Source of the DNA: a virus
Length of the DNA: 35,933 nt
Strand: one strand, 5' to 3'
Virus record (IMG/VR): IMGVR_UViG_3300031240_000026
Coordinates: 1-35,933 of that record
The translations under genes were made by a program, and so were the position numbers. The notes beneath the pieces are model-generated. The model was not told the DNA's origin. It made no database searches and saw only the letters and a program-made list of their open reading frames with translations. This document shows, piece by piece, positions 1-6,969 of the stretch (positions are counted from its first letter, which is position 1; each line of letters opens with the position of its first letter).

Positions 1-172
1 ATGGAGCTTCAGCGTTTATACACTCCACTATATCATCTATTCGGATTTCATTTAATTTGTCTAGGTAGTCAATGACTCGTTCAATTCGATTAAAGTCTAT
101 TTCCATGCCATTGCAAGTATCATGGGAGTTTTTATATAGAACTTCTTTTATCAGGTCTCTTAGTTCTTTCAT
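1..172 (-). CDS. Hypothetical protein, 3' end outside the window
   Basis: The frame opens at an ATG at 172 and stays open to the left edge, giving 57 codons of an incomplete protein. The visible part is charged and probably helical (it begins MKELRDLIKEVLYK). Its ATG overlaps the TGA of the preceding gene by 4 nt (ATGA), the coupling seen throughout the window. I do not recognise the family. Confidence 0.6.
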   Translation of the reverse strand, partial: MKELRDLIKEVLYKNSHDTCNGMEIDFNRIERVIDYLDKLNEIRIDDIVECINAEAP

Positions 173-351
173 TTGGATTGATCTTTGTCAGGGTTATAGT
201 TTTTACTGGATTCAAGGGTATCATTACCTTTAAGGGGTAGGATTCCTTTCTTATACATCTTTCCTATTACGCCACAGATTTCGCATTTGCATCTATAAGG
301 GAATTCTTGAATGAGTTCCCATATATGATCTTTCTGTTTACATATCTTCAT
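169..351 (-). CDS. Small Cys-containing hypothetical protein (60 aa)
   Basis: Sixty residues with a compact cysteine cluster (CKCEIC, about residues 21-26) that could bind a metal, although a second CxxC pair is missing, so this is not a normal zinc ribbon. The C-terminal part is polar and lysine-rich. The stop overlaps the next start by 4 nt. Function unknown. Confidence 0.55.
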   Translation of the reverse strand: MKICKQKDHIWELIQEFPYRCKCEICGVIGKMYKKGILPLKGNDTLESSKNYNPDKDQSK

Positions 352-371
352 TTGGGTTGAGTGTTTAGTGT

Positions 372-527
372 TTAGTCTTTAAGGGATTTTACTAGTTGTT
401 TAACTGATTTGTCTATTACTTTGATTTCGACCTTATCACTGCCTATTTCTCTCCAAAAGATGTTACCATCGAGATGGGATTTGATCTTCATGAATTCTTT
501 TTTATCTTTGATATAGGTCTTGGGCAT
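372..527 (-). CDS. Small basic hypothetical protein (51 aa)
   Basis: A 51-codon frame from ATG 527 to TAA 372, short enough to be missed by a 60-residue cutoff. It starts MPKTYIKDKKEF, is rich in Lys, Ile and Asp, and ends in a basic helix-like tail. It lies 3 nt after the stop of the 531-695 gene and fills an otherwise empty gap in a tightly packed operon, which is the main support. No family recognised. Confidence 0.5.
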   Translation of the reverse strand: MPKTYIKDKKEFMKIKSHLDGNIFWREIGSDKVEIKVIDKSVKQLVKSLKD

Positions 528-530
528 TAA

Positions 531-695
531 TTATGCTTTCCTTTCTAACACGAAGCAGAAGTTAGAATGATAGGAAGCTGAATATGCTCCTGTTGTTGCT
601 ATGTGACCTGAAGTTACAGAAATGACTTTCCAGCCTCTATCAATCCAATCGTTTATAATTTTATCGTTATTGGTTATTACTACTTTTTGTTCCAT
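531..695 (-). CDS. Small hypothetical protein with GWKVISV motif (54 aa)
   Basis: A 54-codon frame from ATG 695 to TAA 531. It contains DWIDRGWKVISVTSGH (about residues 16-31), a pattern seen in many tiny phage and bacterial proteins of the DUF4177-like type, where a helix is followed by GW and a beta strand; that link is from memory and tentative. The rest is small-residue rich (ATTGAYSASYHS) and would form further strands. Confidence 0.55.
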   Translation of the reverse strand: MEQKVVITNNDKIINDWIDRGWKVISVTSGHIATTGAYSASYHSNFCFVLERKA

Positions 696-715
696 TGGTT
701 GAAGTGTTTTGTTTA

Positions 716-991
716 TTAAATCTTATGCAGATACTCCAAAACGCTTTCAAATTCGTTCCATTCGTATCTTGTGTTTTCTAGCCAAAATGTTCTTGTTTTT
801 GAAAGATAATCAGGGGCAGTTCCAATTTCTTTTATTCGTTGTTGTTGATCACTTGTTAGGAAGTCATTAAAACCCAATACAGGGTGTTTATTTACGTTTA
901 ACGGGTTTATATCAGCATTTAGGGTAATTACACTGGCTAGGTATTCGGCATAGAGATTACAAGCTGTAATGAAGTCAATTCGGTATTTCAT
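716..991 (-). CDS. Hypothetical protein (91 aa)
   Basis: Ninety-one residues from ATG 991. The protein looks globular and soluble, with several aromatic residues near the C terminus (TFWLENTRYEWNEFESVLEYL). Its ATG overlaps the stop of the gene at 988-1263 by 4 nt, so the two are probably translationally coupled. No known motif seen. Confidence 0.6.
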   Translation of the reverse strand: MKYRIDFITACNLYAEYLASVITLNADINPLNVNKHPVLGFNDFLTSDQQQRIKEIGTAPDYLSKTRTFWLENTRYEWNEFESVLEYLHKI

Positions 992-1263
992 TCTGCTTTT
1001 TGGGCAAATGCTGTTAGGAATATTTTAAGATTTTCTGCTTCGATTTCGGTACTACAATCAGCGATACATTCCAGTCCACCTATTTCTTTCATATTAGATT
1101 TAGGGTTGTATCGGATATAAACTGACCAAAACTGGGCTTCTGATGGTTCACACTGTTCCACAAATGACTTAGCTGTTTCTTTCTTTACTTCACGGCAAGG
1201 ATGGATTTCTATTGCATCAAAGTTATGCTGAGGAATTGCTTTTGTTATTAATCTAATTGCCAT
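988..1263 (-). CDS. Hypothetical protein (91 aa)
   Basis: Ninety-one residues from ATG 1263, ending four bases into the next gene. Mixed alpha/beta composition with three or four cysteines, no CxxC pair and no signal peptide. The same length as its downstream neighbour, but I see no convincing similarity between them. Function unknown. Confidence 0.6.
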   Translation of the reverse strand: MAIRLITKAIPQHNFDAIEIHPCREVKKETAKSFVEQCEPSEAQFWSVYIRYNPKSNMKEIGGLECIADCSTEIEAENLKIFLTAFAQKAE

Positions 1264-1311
1264 GTTATTCTTCTTTTGTTTTATTTATCAGTGATTTCAA
1301 ATCAATGTCGT

Positions 1312-1533
1312 TTACAAGACACTTACGTTTTTCCATTTGGATTTCCCACCATGATTTATAGCTTCTACCTGAGCGACCATTTCTTTTTCTATTGCTATCC
1401 AGTTCTTAGTATTAAATGCCCATAAGTATATTATACCATTAATGAACAATATACCACAAAACAAAATACTTGTTCCTACACACCAAAAGATTAATTGAAG
1501 AATTCTAGATAGTATTATAAGTAAAAATTTCAT
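1312..1533 (-). CDS. Small membrane protein (73 aa)
   Basis: The first 40 residues are almost wholly hydrophobic (ILSRILQLIFWCVGTSILFCGILFINGIIYLWAF, about residues 7-40 when read through), enough for one long or two short membrane helices. A polar C-terminal tail of about 30 residues ends in a basic stretch. The start overlaps the stop of the preceding gene by 4 nt. Likely inner-membrane; role unknown. Confidence 0.55.
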   Translation of the reverse strand: MKFLLIILSRILQLIFWCVGTSILFCGILFINGIIYLWAFNTKNWIAIEKEMVAQVEAINHGGKSKWKNVSVL

Positions 1534-1820
1534 AATGAGAATTGATTAAATGCTGTTTTATCTTTTCGCTTTGATAACTGTGTTGCCTTTTGCAAGTCTT
1601 TCATTAATTGTTCGTAATCACGACCATTTAGCATTTCCTTGAACTTTCGTCTATTATCAGTAAGACCTTCTATCGCTTTAATGATAGCCAGTCTATGTGA
1701 TCCATTTTTATCAAATCTAGTAAGTTGTCTTACATAGCTTTCGTTTAATGAAATCTGACCCTTAATCCAACCTATTTGTTTAAATTCTTTCTTATGTTCA
1801 AGAAGTTCTTGTGGTGTCAT
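1530..1820 (-). CDS. Hypothetical helical protein (96 aa)
   Basis: Ninety-six residues beginning MTPQELLEHKKEFKQIGW. Strongly basic and helix-forming, with no cysteines or membrane segments. The N terminus is read inside the last 23 bases of the 1798-2322 gene in another frame, a long overlap but with a good ATG. A nucleic-acid-binding role would fit the charge but is only a guess. Confidence 0.6.
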   Translation of the reverse strand: MTPQELLEHKKEFKQIGWIKGQISLNESYVRQLTRFDKNGSHRLAIIKAIEGLTDNRRKFKEMLNGRDYEQLMKDLQKATQLSKRKDKTAFNQFSL

Positions 1821-2322
1821 GAGCGTTCTTTTGATCAGTGAATTGTTTAATGGCAGTATCTAAAGCTTTCTCGAAGCCTTCGGATACTGGAGTTAAAACC
1901 CATTTGTCTTCTCTATACTTTGTATATTCATTAAGAATCTTATACATATCACAATGAGTATGTGGATAGAATTCAATGAATGGAAAATTGCTTGTAAGTG
2001 TTGAGAGTTCTTCAATCTTAATATCAAGTCCTTTATACTTAGCTTCAAACTCATCACGTTCTTTAGCTATTTCCAAAGCACGATTAGCATTATGTTCAGC
2101 ATCATTCTTAAGTTGAGATAACCAACTCAGATCAATTTCATGTTTGTTATCCAATGGACGATTCAAATCATTATAACCATCATCTATCTTTGGTTGAAAT
2201 GATGCTTTGATTTCTTCCAATAAGTCTTTACCAATTTCAGTATCAAGCAAAGGAATCATCATACCTCTTGTATTGGTAATTTGATACTTGCTGAAAATTT
2301 CTTCTAATGAATTATTTTTCAT
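1798..2322 (-). CDS. Hypothetical protein with central coiled coil (174 aa)
   Basis: A 174-residue acidic protein. A helical stretch in the middle (about residues 63-105, with LSWLSQLKNDAEHNANRAL and a charged ERDEFEAKYKGL segment) looks like coiled coil. A His-containing patch (YPHTHCDMYKIL) follows. It overlaps both neighbours by 11 and 23 nt. No recognisable family. Confidence 0.6.
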   Translation of the reverse strand: MKNNSLEEIFSKYQITNTRGMMIPLLDTEIGKDLLEEIKASFQPKIDDGYNDLNRPLDNKHEIDLSWLSQLKNDAEHNANRALEIAKERDEFEAKYKGLDIKIEELSTLTSNFPFIEFYPHTHCDMYKILNEYTKYREDKWVLTPVSEGFEKALDTAIKQFTDQKNAHDTTRTS

Positions 2323-2641
2323 TGAACAGGTGTTTTAAATCTTTAAATTTATGATATAGGATATGTCCTATAATACTTCCAGTTGATCCCTGCCAGTCTC
2401 TAATGTAATTGCTAAGGGTTTCTTCTTCATGTTTCCTTCCTAGATCATAGGCTTCACGTTCACGTGGTGTTTTAAATCCAGTGATCAATTCATGTTGTTC
2501 TGTTTGCTTACGAGCATCTTCTTTAGAAGCAAATACACTGATATTACAAACACCACAAACATCAGTATGATTAAGATCAACTGATGCACTACAATGAATA
2601 CACTTGACGTGGTTATATTCTTCTTTAAGTGATTCTTGCAT
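2312..2641 (-). CDS. Zinc-ribbon-like small protein (109 aa)
   Basis: Two CxxC pairs near the N terminus (CIHC at about 14-17 and CGVC at about 29-32) make a probable zinc ribbon, followed by a charged region and a C-terminal helix. Zinc ribbons of this kind are usually binding modules for nucleic acid or protein partners. The stop lies 11 nt inside the next gene and the start touches the stop of the preceding one. Confidence 0.6.
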   Translation of the reverse strand: MQESLKEEYNHVKCIHCSASVDLNHTDVCGVCNISVFASKEDARKQTEQHELITGFKTPREREAYDLGRKHEEETLSNYIRDWQGSTGSIIGHILYHKFKDLKHLFNEK

Positions 2642-3111
2642 TAGAAATCTCTAGATAAAAACATGAATACTACAACAATAATAATTATCACAATCAGTAC
2701 TGTTAACCATATAGCACCTGAAGATGAATCTTCACTGGTTGCTGTATCAACTTGATTGATTAAGTCTTCTTTAGTCTGTGATTTAATTGTATCATAGGTA
2801 TTATGATTGCGATTAAACAGCAAATAATAGTACAAATATTTATTACTGGATATTGATGGATAAGAATGGATTTCAGATTCACTTACATGGCTAACACGAG
2901 AATAAGGATGACTATAAGAATGAGTTGTCTCAGTATAGTGACCCTCTGAAATGTGAGTGGTTGTTGTATGACCACTGTAATGACTTTCACTCATGTGGCT
3001 CTCGCTCATGTGAGAAGTTGAATGGCTACTGGAAGAATGACTACCACCAAATCTAGCATAAGAGATAGTTGATAATGCAATGGAAAATAGAATTGTGAAT
3101 AGCTTTTTCAT
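2641..3111 (-). CDS. Exported Ser/His-rich protein with C-terminal membrane helix (156 aa)
   Basis: The N terminus is a clear signal peptide (MKKLFTILFSIALSTISYA, cleavage expected near residue 19-20). Residues about 20-90 are dominated by Ser, His, Thr and Tyr in imperfect repeats built on SHMSESH and related units. A long hydrophobic helix (IWLTVLIVIIIIVVVFMFL, about residues 134-152) ends the protein. It would therefore sit in the envelope with a histidine-rich, possibly metal-binding, external segment. The ATG overlaps the stop of the gene before it. Family not recognised. Confidence 0.65.
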   Translation of the reverse strand: MKKLFTILFSIALSTISYARFGGSHSSSSHSTSHMSESHMSESHYSGHTTTTHISEGHYTETTHSYSHPYSRVSHVSESEIHSYPSISSNKYLYYYLLFNRNHNTYDTIKSQTKEDLINQVDTATSEDSSSGAIWLTVLIVIIIIVVVFMFLSRDF

Positions 3112-3299
3112 AATGGGTTTGGTTCTACTTTTGGTTCAACATGGTTTTTAATAGTTTCAATAACAGTTATAGCAGTTGGACATACTGAAATTAAAATACT
3201 ATTTTTATAAAAGAATGTTTGTGATGGTCCAAAAACTACTTCATCAGCAATAACAGTATAACTGCCAATTCGCTGAACATAAATCTTATATTCTTTCAT
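3108..3299 (-). CDS. Hypothetical protein (63 aa)
   Basis: I place the start at ATG 3299 (MKEYKIYVQRIGSYTV), since it forms the usual 4-nt ATGA overlap with the stop of 3296-3487; a longer in-frame extension would be an overlap with that gene without a supporting context. The 63-residue product looks like a small all-beta protein. Function unknown. Confidence 0.6.
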   Translation of the reverse strand: MKEYKIYVQRIGSYTVIADEVVFGPSQTFFYKNSILISVCPTAITVIETIKNHVEPKVEPNPL

Positions 3300-3487
3300 G
3301 GTAAATAGCTTATACAAATATAAATAAAAGAAACGGTTAATGTTATAAGTCCAAAACAAAATCCCATCCAATTGAAAAGACTGGACTCAACTGGATTAAA
3401 TGGAACACCTGACTTCAAGCAGTCTTGTTTAATTCTTAAGGTACAAATAATACCCCATAGAATAAGTAATAAAATCATTGTTATCAT
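3296..3487 (-). CDS. Small membrane protein (63 aa)
   Basis: Two hydrophobic segments are visible: residues about 1-17 (MITMILLLILWGIICTL) and about 38-62 (NWMGFCFGLITLTVSFIYIC). They are separated by a short polar loop with a Cys. This is a likely two-helix inner-membrane protein. Coupled by ATGA to the next gene. Confidence 0.55.
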   Translation of the reverse strand: MITMILLLILWGIICTLRIKQDCLKSGVPFNPVESSLFNWMGFCFGLITLTVSFIYICISYLP

Positions 3488-3507
3488 ATTTGTTTTTCCA
3501 GTTTAAT

Positions 3508-3978
3508 TTATACAACAAAATGTGTTAGTAGTTTTTTATCTGTAATTCCGTTTTTTCGTGGCAGACCTTTTTCATAATTAGGCATTGGTAGTCTTCCACC
3601 TTCACCACAGAGTGTTTTAATATCACTCGTTGAAATGTTGCTTAAGCAATATCTAGCAATAGCTTCTAGATAATCATATTCAGGTAATTTATCGCTATCT
3701 CGTACCCAATTAGCACCTTTGGTATAATATCCGTATTTCCAACAATAGTCTTTAGATATTCCATTTGCAAAGATAGCAAGGTCACTAAATGCACGTGTGT
3801 TAAGACGTTGGCAGTGCATTAATAAAATGCTTACAATGTCACCATTTGACATATACTGACCATTATAGTCATCCAGTGTCAGAATCACTTTAAGGTCTTC
3901 CCAAATGGTTTTACGATTCTCACGCTTGTACCATCCTTTGGAATAAAGTGCTGTATGAAATAAAGTAAACTTTTCCAT
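3508..3978 (-). CDS. Hypothetical protein (156 aa)
   Basis: A 156-residue protein with many aromatic residues, including GWYKRENRKTIWEDLKVIL near the N terminus and YCWKYGYYTKGANWVRD in the middle. It ends near RLPMPNYEKGLPRKNG. No membrane segment, signal or metal motif is evident. The ATG at 3978 touches the stop of the 3978-4511 gene. Family not recognised. Confidence 0.6.
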   Translation of the reverse strand: MEKFTLFHTALYSKGWYKRENRKTIWEDLKVILTLDDYNGQYMSNGDIVSILLMHCQRLNTRAFSDLAIFANGISKDYCWKYGYYTKGANWVRDSDKLPEYDYLEAIARYCLSNISTSDIKTLCGEGGRLPMPNYEKGLPRKNGITDKKLLTHFVV

Positions 3979-4511
3979 TACTCGATGTTATATTTTTTTA
4001 ATCGTTTATTGATTTCGTTCAATTCTATTTGATCACGATATTTTTTTCTTTTTTCAATGATTCTATCATAAATATCCACAACAACTGAGGATTCAAGAAC
4101 ATATTCAAAGCTACCACATTTCATTATGTATTGAAATGGAGTATTCTCGATAATCAAATCAAATTCAATATCCTTACTCCAAAGAAATAAATGCTTTTTA
4201 CCTATCTTATGTTCTGTTGTATATGTTTTTTCATTTCTTTTTTCAATAAAAGAAATATTTATACTTGGTTCTTTCTCAAATATAAATTCAAGATCAATTG
4301 ATGTTGTAAATTTCTTTGTATCATTGATACTGCATTTATATCGATCATTAAAATATACATTTTCACCTTTATACTTGAGTTCGTATAAAGAAGATGAAAC
4401 AACACTTGATTTAGATGCACGAATGAATTCAGTTTGGTTATTAGAATTAGTATTGACGAATTTCCCATCTTCAATACAAGCATCAATTAGTTTAAGCAGT
4501 TTTTCTTTCAT
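3978..4511 (-). CDS. Hypothetical beta-rich protein (177 aa)
   Basis: The 177-residue product alternates hydrophobic and charged residues as in beta strands, and ends in a highly charged helix (KRKKYRDQIELNEINKRLKKYNIE). The N terminus contains an amphipathic helix. Shorter frames opposite and inside this gene on either strand are less convincing because they break the operon order. Function unknown. Confidence 0.6.
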   Translation of the reverse strand: MKEKLLKLIDACIEDGKFVNTNSNNQTEFIRASKSSVVSSSLYELKYKGENVYFNDRYKCSINDTKKFTTSIDLEFIFEKEPSINISFIEKRNEKTYTTEHKIGKKHLFLWSKDIEFDLIIENTPFQYIMKCGSFEYVLESSVVVDIYDRIIEKRKKYRDQIELNEINKRLKKYNIE

Positions 4512-4514
4512 AAT

Positions 4515-4727
4515 TTATTCCTCCTCATCTAATGCAGCATCAACACTCATACTTGTTTGTCGGTAATTATCAATGCTTATGGTTGCATAGGGTTCTTTTT
4601 CTGCAATGTCTTCAGCAATCATCATAAGTACATCACTAATAGCAGTACCTAGATTATCCAGTTCCTCATTTGAGATGAAGATTCCGTTATCTTCAAAAAT
4701 CTTTTTAGCACGTTCTTTCTTGGTCAT
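4515..4727 (-). CDS. Small acidic hypothetical protein (70 aa)
   Basis: Seventy residues with a helical first half (MTKKERAKKIFEDNGI) and an acidic end. The overall length and charge resemble many phage accessory proteins. Start overlaps the stop of the 4724-5053 gene by 4 nt. No motif found. Confidence 0.55.
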   Translation of the reverse strand: MTKKERAKKIFEDNGIFISNEELDNLGTAISDVLMMIAEDIAEKEPYATISIDNYRQTSMSVDAALDEEE

Positions 4728-5053
4728 TTCACATTATTTTTGATTTGCCATTTAACCTTTTTAGGATCAAGATACTTAGGGAAATTATTTGTAATAAGAT
4801 TTACAATATCTTGACTTACCGAGTCACTGATTTTAATATTTATCACTTCAATTTCAACTAGGTTGTCATAGATTTCAACAGCACGTATCTTTGCATAGAT
4901 ATCATAGGTTAATCCATGATTATTATCATTAAGCGTATCAAATGAAGCTACGTTATGATATATACCTAAGTCACCTATTGTTATAGCATGTCGTTTTTTG
5001 AATCGTCTTTTCCACCATTCAAGAAATGGCACTTCTCCACTATGTGGTTGCAT
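4724..5053 (-). CDS. Hypothetical protein (109 aa)
   Basis: I choose ATG 5053 (MQPHSGEVPFLEWWKRRF) over an upstream TTG at 5098. The ATG sits 13 nt after the stop of the membrane peptide at 5067-5156, whereas the TTG start would overlap it by 32 nt. A basic Trp/Arg/Lys patch near the N terminus is followed by a beta-rich body. Function unknown. Confidence 0.55.
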   Translation of the reverse strand: MQPHSGEVPFLEWWKRRFKKRHAITIGDLGIYHNVASFDTLNDNNHGLTYDIYAKIRAVEIYDNLVEIEVINIKISDSVSQDIVNLITNNFPKYLDPKKVKWQIKNNVK

Positions 5054-5066
5054 ATTAGTTATTAGA

Positions 5067-5156
5067 TTAATCGTTTCGAGTGATGATGGCAAAAGCAATA
5101 ATACAACCTATCATCACCAGTTCAATAATTGCAAAGCATGGCTCTAAATACTCCAT
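5067..5156 (-). CDS. One-helix membrane peptide (29 aa)
   Basis: A 29-codon frame from ATG 5156 to TAA 5067. After a short acidic start (MEYLEP) nearly all of it is one hydrophobic helix (CFAIIELVMIGCIIAFAII) ending in a short charged tail. Its start shares one base with the stop of the gene before it (TAATG), typical coupling. It fills what would otherwise be an unexplained gap. Confidence 0.45.
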   Translation of the reverse strand: MEYLEPCFAIIELVMIGCIIAFAIITRND

Positions 5157-5323
5157 TATTTTTGCTTTATATAAGGAAGAAATTTAGCATAGAATAAACA
5201 TACCGCTAGTCTAACTGGTATAATTGATGTATCGTGTCCACTAATTAGTGAAACGAGATATACACCAATAGTAATAACTGTAAAATGAATACAGAAGTTT
5301 AACCAATATTCTTTAGTTCTCAT
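5156..5323 (-). CDS. Small membrane protein (55 aa)
   Basis: A 55-codon frame from ATG 5323 to TAA 5156. It has a hydrophobic stretch at about residues 8-28 (LNFCIHFTVITIGVYLVSLI) and a second, weaker one near 36-50. The ATG overlaps the lipoprotein gene's stop by 4 nt and the stop is coupled to the 29-aa peptide. Probably a two-helix membrane protein. Confidence 0.5.
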   Translation of the reverse strand: MRTKEYWLNFCIHFTVITIGVYLVSLISGHDTSIIPVRLAVCLFYAKFLPYIKQK

Positions 5324-5565
5324 TGTAATGTATCTTTTTGTAATTTATGGATTGGATTGTTGCAGTTTCCTTTATGGGTACACCAGTCACAATTACTTCC
5401 ATGTAAATAACCGATATATTGGCATCCATCAATAGTGTATTCTTCTATTGTAAGACCAGTTCCATTACGAGCATAAATAACGCTTGTTGGGGTTGATTTA
5501 AGATTTGATTCAGTACATGATACCAAAACTAAAGCTGAGAGGAAGATAAATAAAAGTTTTTTCAT
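5320..5565 (-). CDS. Lipoprotein (81 aa), first gene of a long operon
   Basis: The N terminus is a classic lipoprotein signal: MKKLLF, a hydrophobic core, and a lipobox ending LVSC with Cys 17 as the lipidation site. The mature part of about 64 residues has several Cys (a CDWCTHKGNC cluster near the end) that could form disulfides. A consensus promoter lies immediately upstream, with only 4 nt between the -7 box and the ATG, so the transcript is predicted to be leaderless. Genes down to about position 1 appear to follow without another clear promoter. Confidence 0.7.
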   Translation of the reverse strand: MKKLLFIFLSALVLVSCTESNLKSTPTSVIYARNGTGLTIEEYTIDGCQYIGYLHGSNCDWCTHKGNCNNPIHKLQKDTLQ

Positions 5566-5569
5566 AGCA

Positions 5570-5601
5570 CAAAGGTAAGTAATTAAATTGAGATAAACAA
5601 A
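5570..5601 (-). promoter_or_regulatory. Bacteroidetes-type promoter for the lipoprotein operon
   Basis: On the minus strand: TTTG (5598-5601), 20 nt, TACCTTTG (5570-5577), then 4 nt to the ATG at 5565. The spacing and both boxes fit the Bacteroidetes consensus. The -33 box directly follows the TAA of the 5602-5919 gene. Confidence 0.85.
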
Positions 5602-5919
5602 TTAAATTTCAAATAAAACCTTATCTTCAATGATCTTATGTTTAATCTTGTTCATTGGGTTGTCATCAATTTCACGATCAAAATTAATCAGGAGTCTCAG
5701 ACATTCAAGGTCATCCCAAGCTAATGATTTGATTGGTGTATTAAACTTGATACCATCATCAGTGCTAGTTATGGACATGATAAACTCACCTGGCTGATGC
5801 CAGTTAGCAGATTTAGAGCGATAAATTGAGTATTTGGTATTGTCTTTTTTGGTCTTCTTAACCACAATATTATACTCATGTTCTCCTTCATGGTCAATGA
5901 CCATATACGTCTTTGTCAT
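5602..5919 (-). CDS. Hypothetical protein (105 aa)
   Basis: A 105-residue, probably beta-rich protein that starts at ATG 5919, one base after the stop of the upstream gene. Its TAA stop directly abuts the -33 box of the promoter for the lipoprotein gene. No signal or domain recognised. Confidence 0.6.
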   Translation of the reverse strand: MTKTYMVIDHEGEHEYNIVVKKTKKDNTKYSIYRSKSANWHQPGEFIMSITSTDDGIKFNTPIKSLAWDDLECLRLLINFDREIDDNPMNKIKHKIIEDKVLFEI

Positions 5920-5920
5920 A

Positions 5921-6127
5921 TTAATTTTTTAACAGTGTTTCAAGATTGGTAAAATCGACATCACGATCTCCTTGTTTCTTGTAATAAGGATAACTACCAA
6001 TGTCTTCTGATGTACGTGTATTAACTACGTCAATAGATGATCCACTGATCTTACCTTTGCTGATTGAGATATCAGCTTTGTTTTTAAGGATCGTTTCTAA
6101 GTCCCCATCTAGTGTTTGATTTTTCAT
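5921..6127 (-). CDS. Small hypothetical protein with long structured leader (68 aa)
   Basis: Sixty-eight residues with similar segments near each end (LETILKN at about 10-16 and LETLLKN at the C terminus). The centre is Ser/Gly/Thr-rich. It is the first gene after a promoter -7 box at 6204, with a leader of about 70 nt that contains nested inverted repeats. Function unknown. Confidence 0.55.
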   Translation of the reverse strand: MKNQTLDGDLETILKNKADISISKGKISGSSIDVVNTRTSEDIGSYPYYKKQGDRDVDFTNLETLLKN

Positions 6128-6163
6128 AATCGACTTGGCTTTAGTTATTAATTTAAATACCTA

Positions 6164-6202
6164 GTCACATTGGCTGATGTAGTAATTACTACTACTGGTG
6201 AC
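6164..6202 (-). promoter_or_regulatory. Nested inverted repeat in a leader
   Basis: GTCAC (6164-6168) pairs with GTGAC (6198-6202), and inside lies the 14-base perfect palindrome GTAGTAATTACTAC (6179-6192). It starts just downstream of the expected transcription start, so it could be an operator or an RNA stem-loop controlling the 5921-6127 gene. Confidence 0.4.
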
Positions 6203-6203
6203 A

Positions 6204-6211
6204 CAAAGGTA
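6204..6211 (-). promoter_or_regulatory. -7 box for the 5921-6127 operon
   Basis: TACCTTTG at 6204-6211 on the minus strand, 76 nt upstream of ATG 6127. No TTTG is found 20 nt further upstream, so only the -7 box is certain. A nested inverted repeat fills the leader. Confidence 0.55.
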
Positions 6212-6256
6212 GATATTATTTCTGATATAACCTAATTATTTTAAATTATTTTCATA

Positions 6257-6287
6257 TTTGACCTTTTTCGTTTTTAGTTTATATTTA
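6257..6287 (+). promoter_or_regulatory. Possible plus-strand promoter for the HNH gene
   Basis: TTTG (6257-6260), 19 nt, then TATATTTA (6280-6287), 15 nt before ATG 6303. The last base of the -7 box differs from the consensus. Confidence 0.4.
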
Positions 6288-6302
6288 TAATAAACTTAGA
6301 TT

Positions 6303-6923
6303 ATGACTAACAAACAAGAATATCAAAAAATGTGGCGTGAAGCCAATAAAGAACGAATTAAAATATGGCGTAAGACTAATAAGGCTAAAATAAAGAAAGT
6401 TACAAAAAAATATTATAACAAAAACAAAGAAAAAATATTAAACTATGGTAAAAAATATAATATTGATAATAGAGTAATTTTGAAAAACCAAAAGAAAGAA
6501 TACAGAGCTAAAAATAAAACAAAAATTTCTAAATATAATAAGACTTATCTTAAATCATATCTTAAAAGTTATGAAAAAAAACGTATGTTATCCGACCCTT
6601 TGTTTAAACTTAAGAAAAATTTAAGAACAATGATTTGTAATTCACTAAAACAAAAAGGTTATCTAAAAATTAGTAAAACAAATGAAATATTAGGGTGTTC
6701 TTTCGAGGAATTTAAATTACATCTTGAATCTAAGTTTGAATCATGGATGACATGGAATAATCATGGTTTATATAATGGAGAGTTAAATTATGGATGGGAT
6801 ATTGACCATATTAAACCACTAATTAGTGCCACTTGTGAAAATGATCTCATTCAACTTAATCATTACACAAACCTACAACCTTTGTGTAGTTATACAAATC
6901 GATATATTAAAAAAAATAATTAG
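6303..6923 (+). CDS. HNH homing endonuclease (206 aa)
   Basis: Residues 1-95 are extremely Lys/Asn/Tyr-rich and basic, likely for DNA contact. The C-terminal third has the HNH fold signature GWDIDHIKPL (about residues 160-170), then NHYTNLQPLCSYTNR (about 185-200), which is the layout of phage HNH endonucleases that cut DNA to promote spread of their own gene. It is one of only two plus-strand genes in the window, lies in a patch with unusually high A+T, and has its own plus-strand promoter candidate. The flanks are a gene start on one side and an orphan promoter on the other, consistent with insertion between transcription units. Confidence 0.85.
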   Translation: MTNKQEYQKMWREANKERIKIWRKTNKAKIKKVTKKYYNKNKEKILNYGKKYNIDNRVILKNQKKEYRAKNKTKISKYNKTYLKSYLKSYEKKRMLSDPLFKLKKNLRTMICNSLKQKGYLKISKTNEILGCSFEEFKLHLESKFESWMTWNNHGLYNGELNYGWDIDHIKPLISATCENDLIQLNHYTNLQPLCSYTNRYIKKNN

Positions 6924-6953
6924 TTAGTTAGTAATGACTTTCCTAGATCGCAT
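6924..6953 (-). pseudogene. Nine-codon remnant behind an intact promoter
   Basis: The promoter at 6970-7001 is followed by the leader typical of this genome and an ATG at 6953, but the frame ends after nine codons (MRSRKVITN) at a TAA that directly borders the end of the HNH gene. It looks like the 5' end of a gene cut off when the endonuclease gene arrived. A functional leader peptide is less likely but cannot be excluded. Confidence 0.4.
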
Positions 6954-6969
6954 GGCTATTGGTTGCGAA

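Noticed and set aside
3301-3308. Possible internal promoter (CAAATATA region near 3315) in the 5565-1 operon
   Set aside because: Box resembles TAnnTTTG but no -33 box at 20 nt and it lies inside a coding region.
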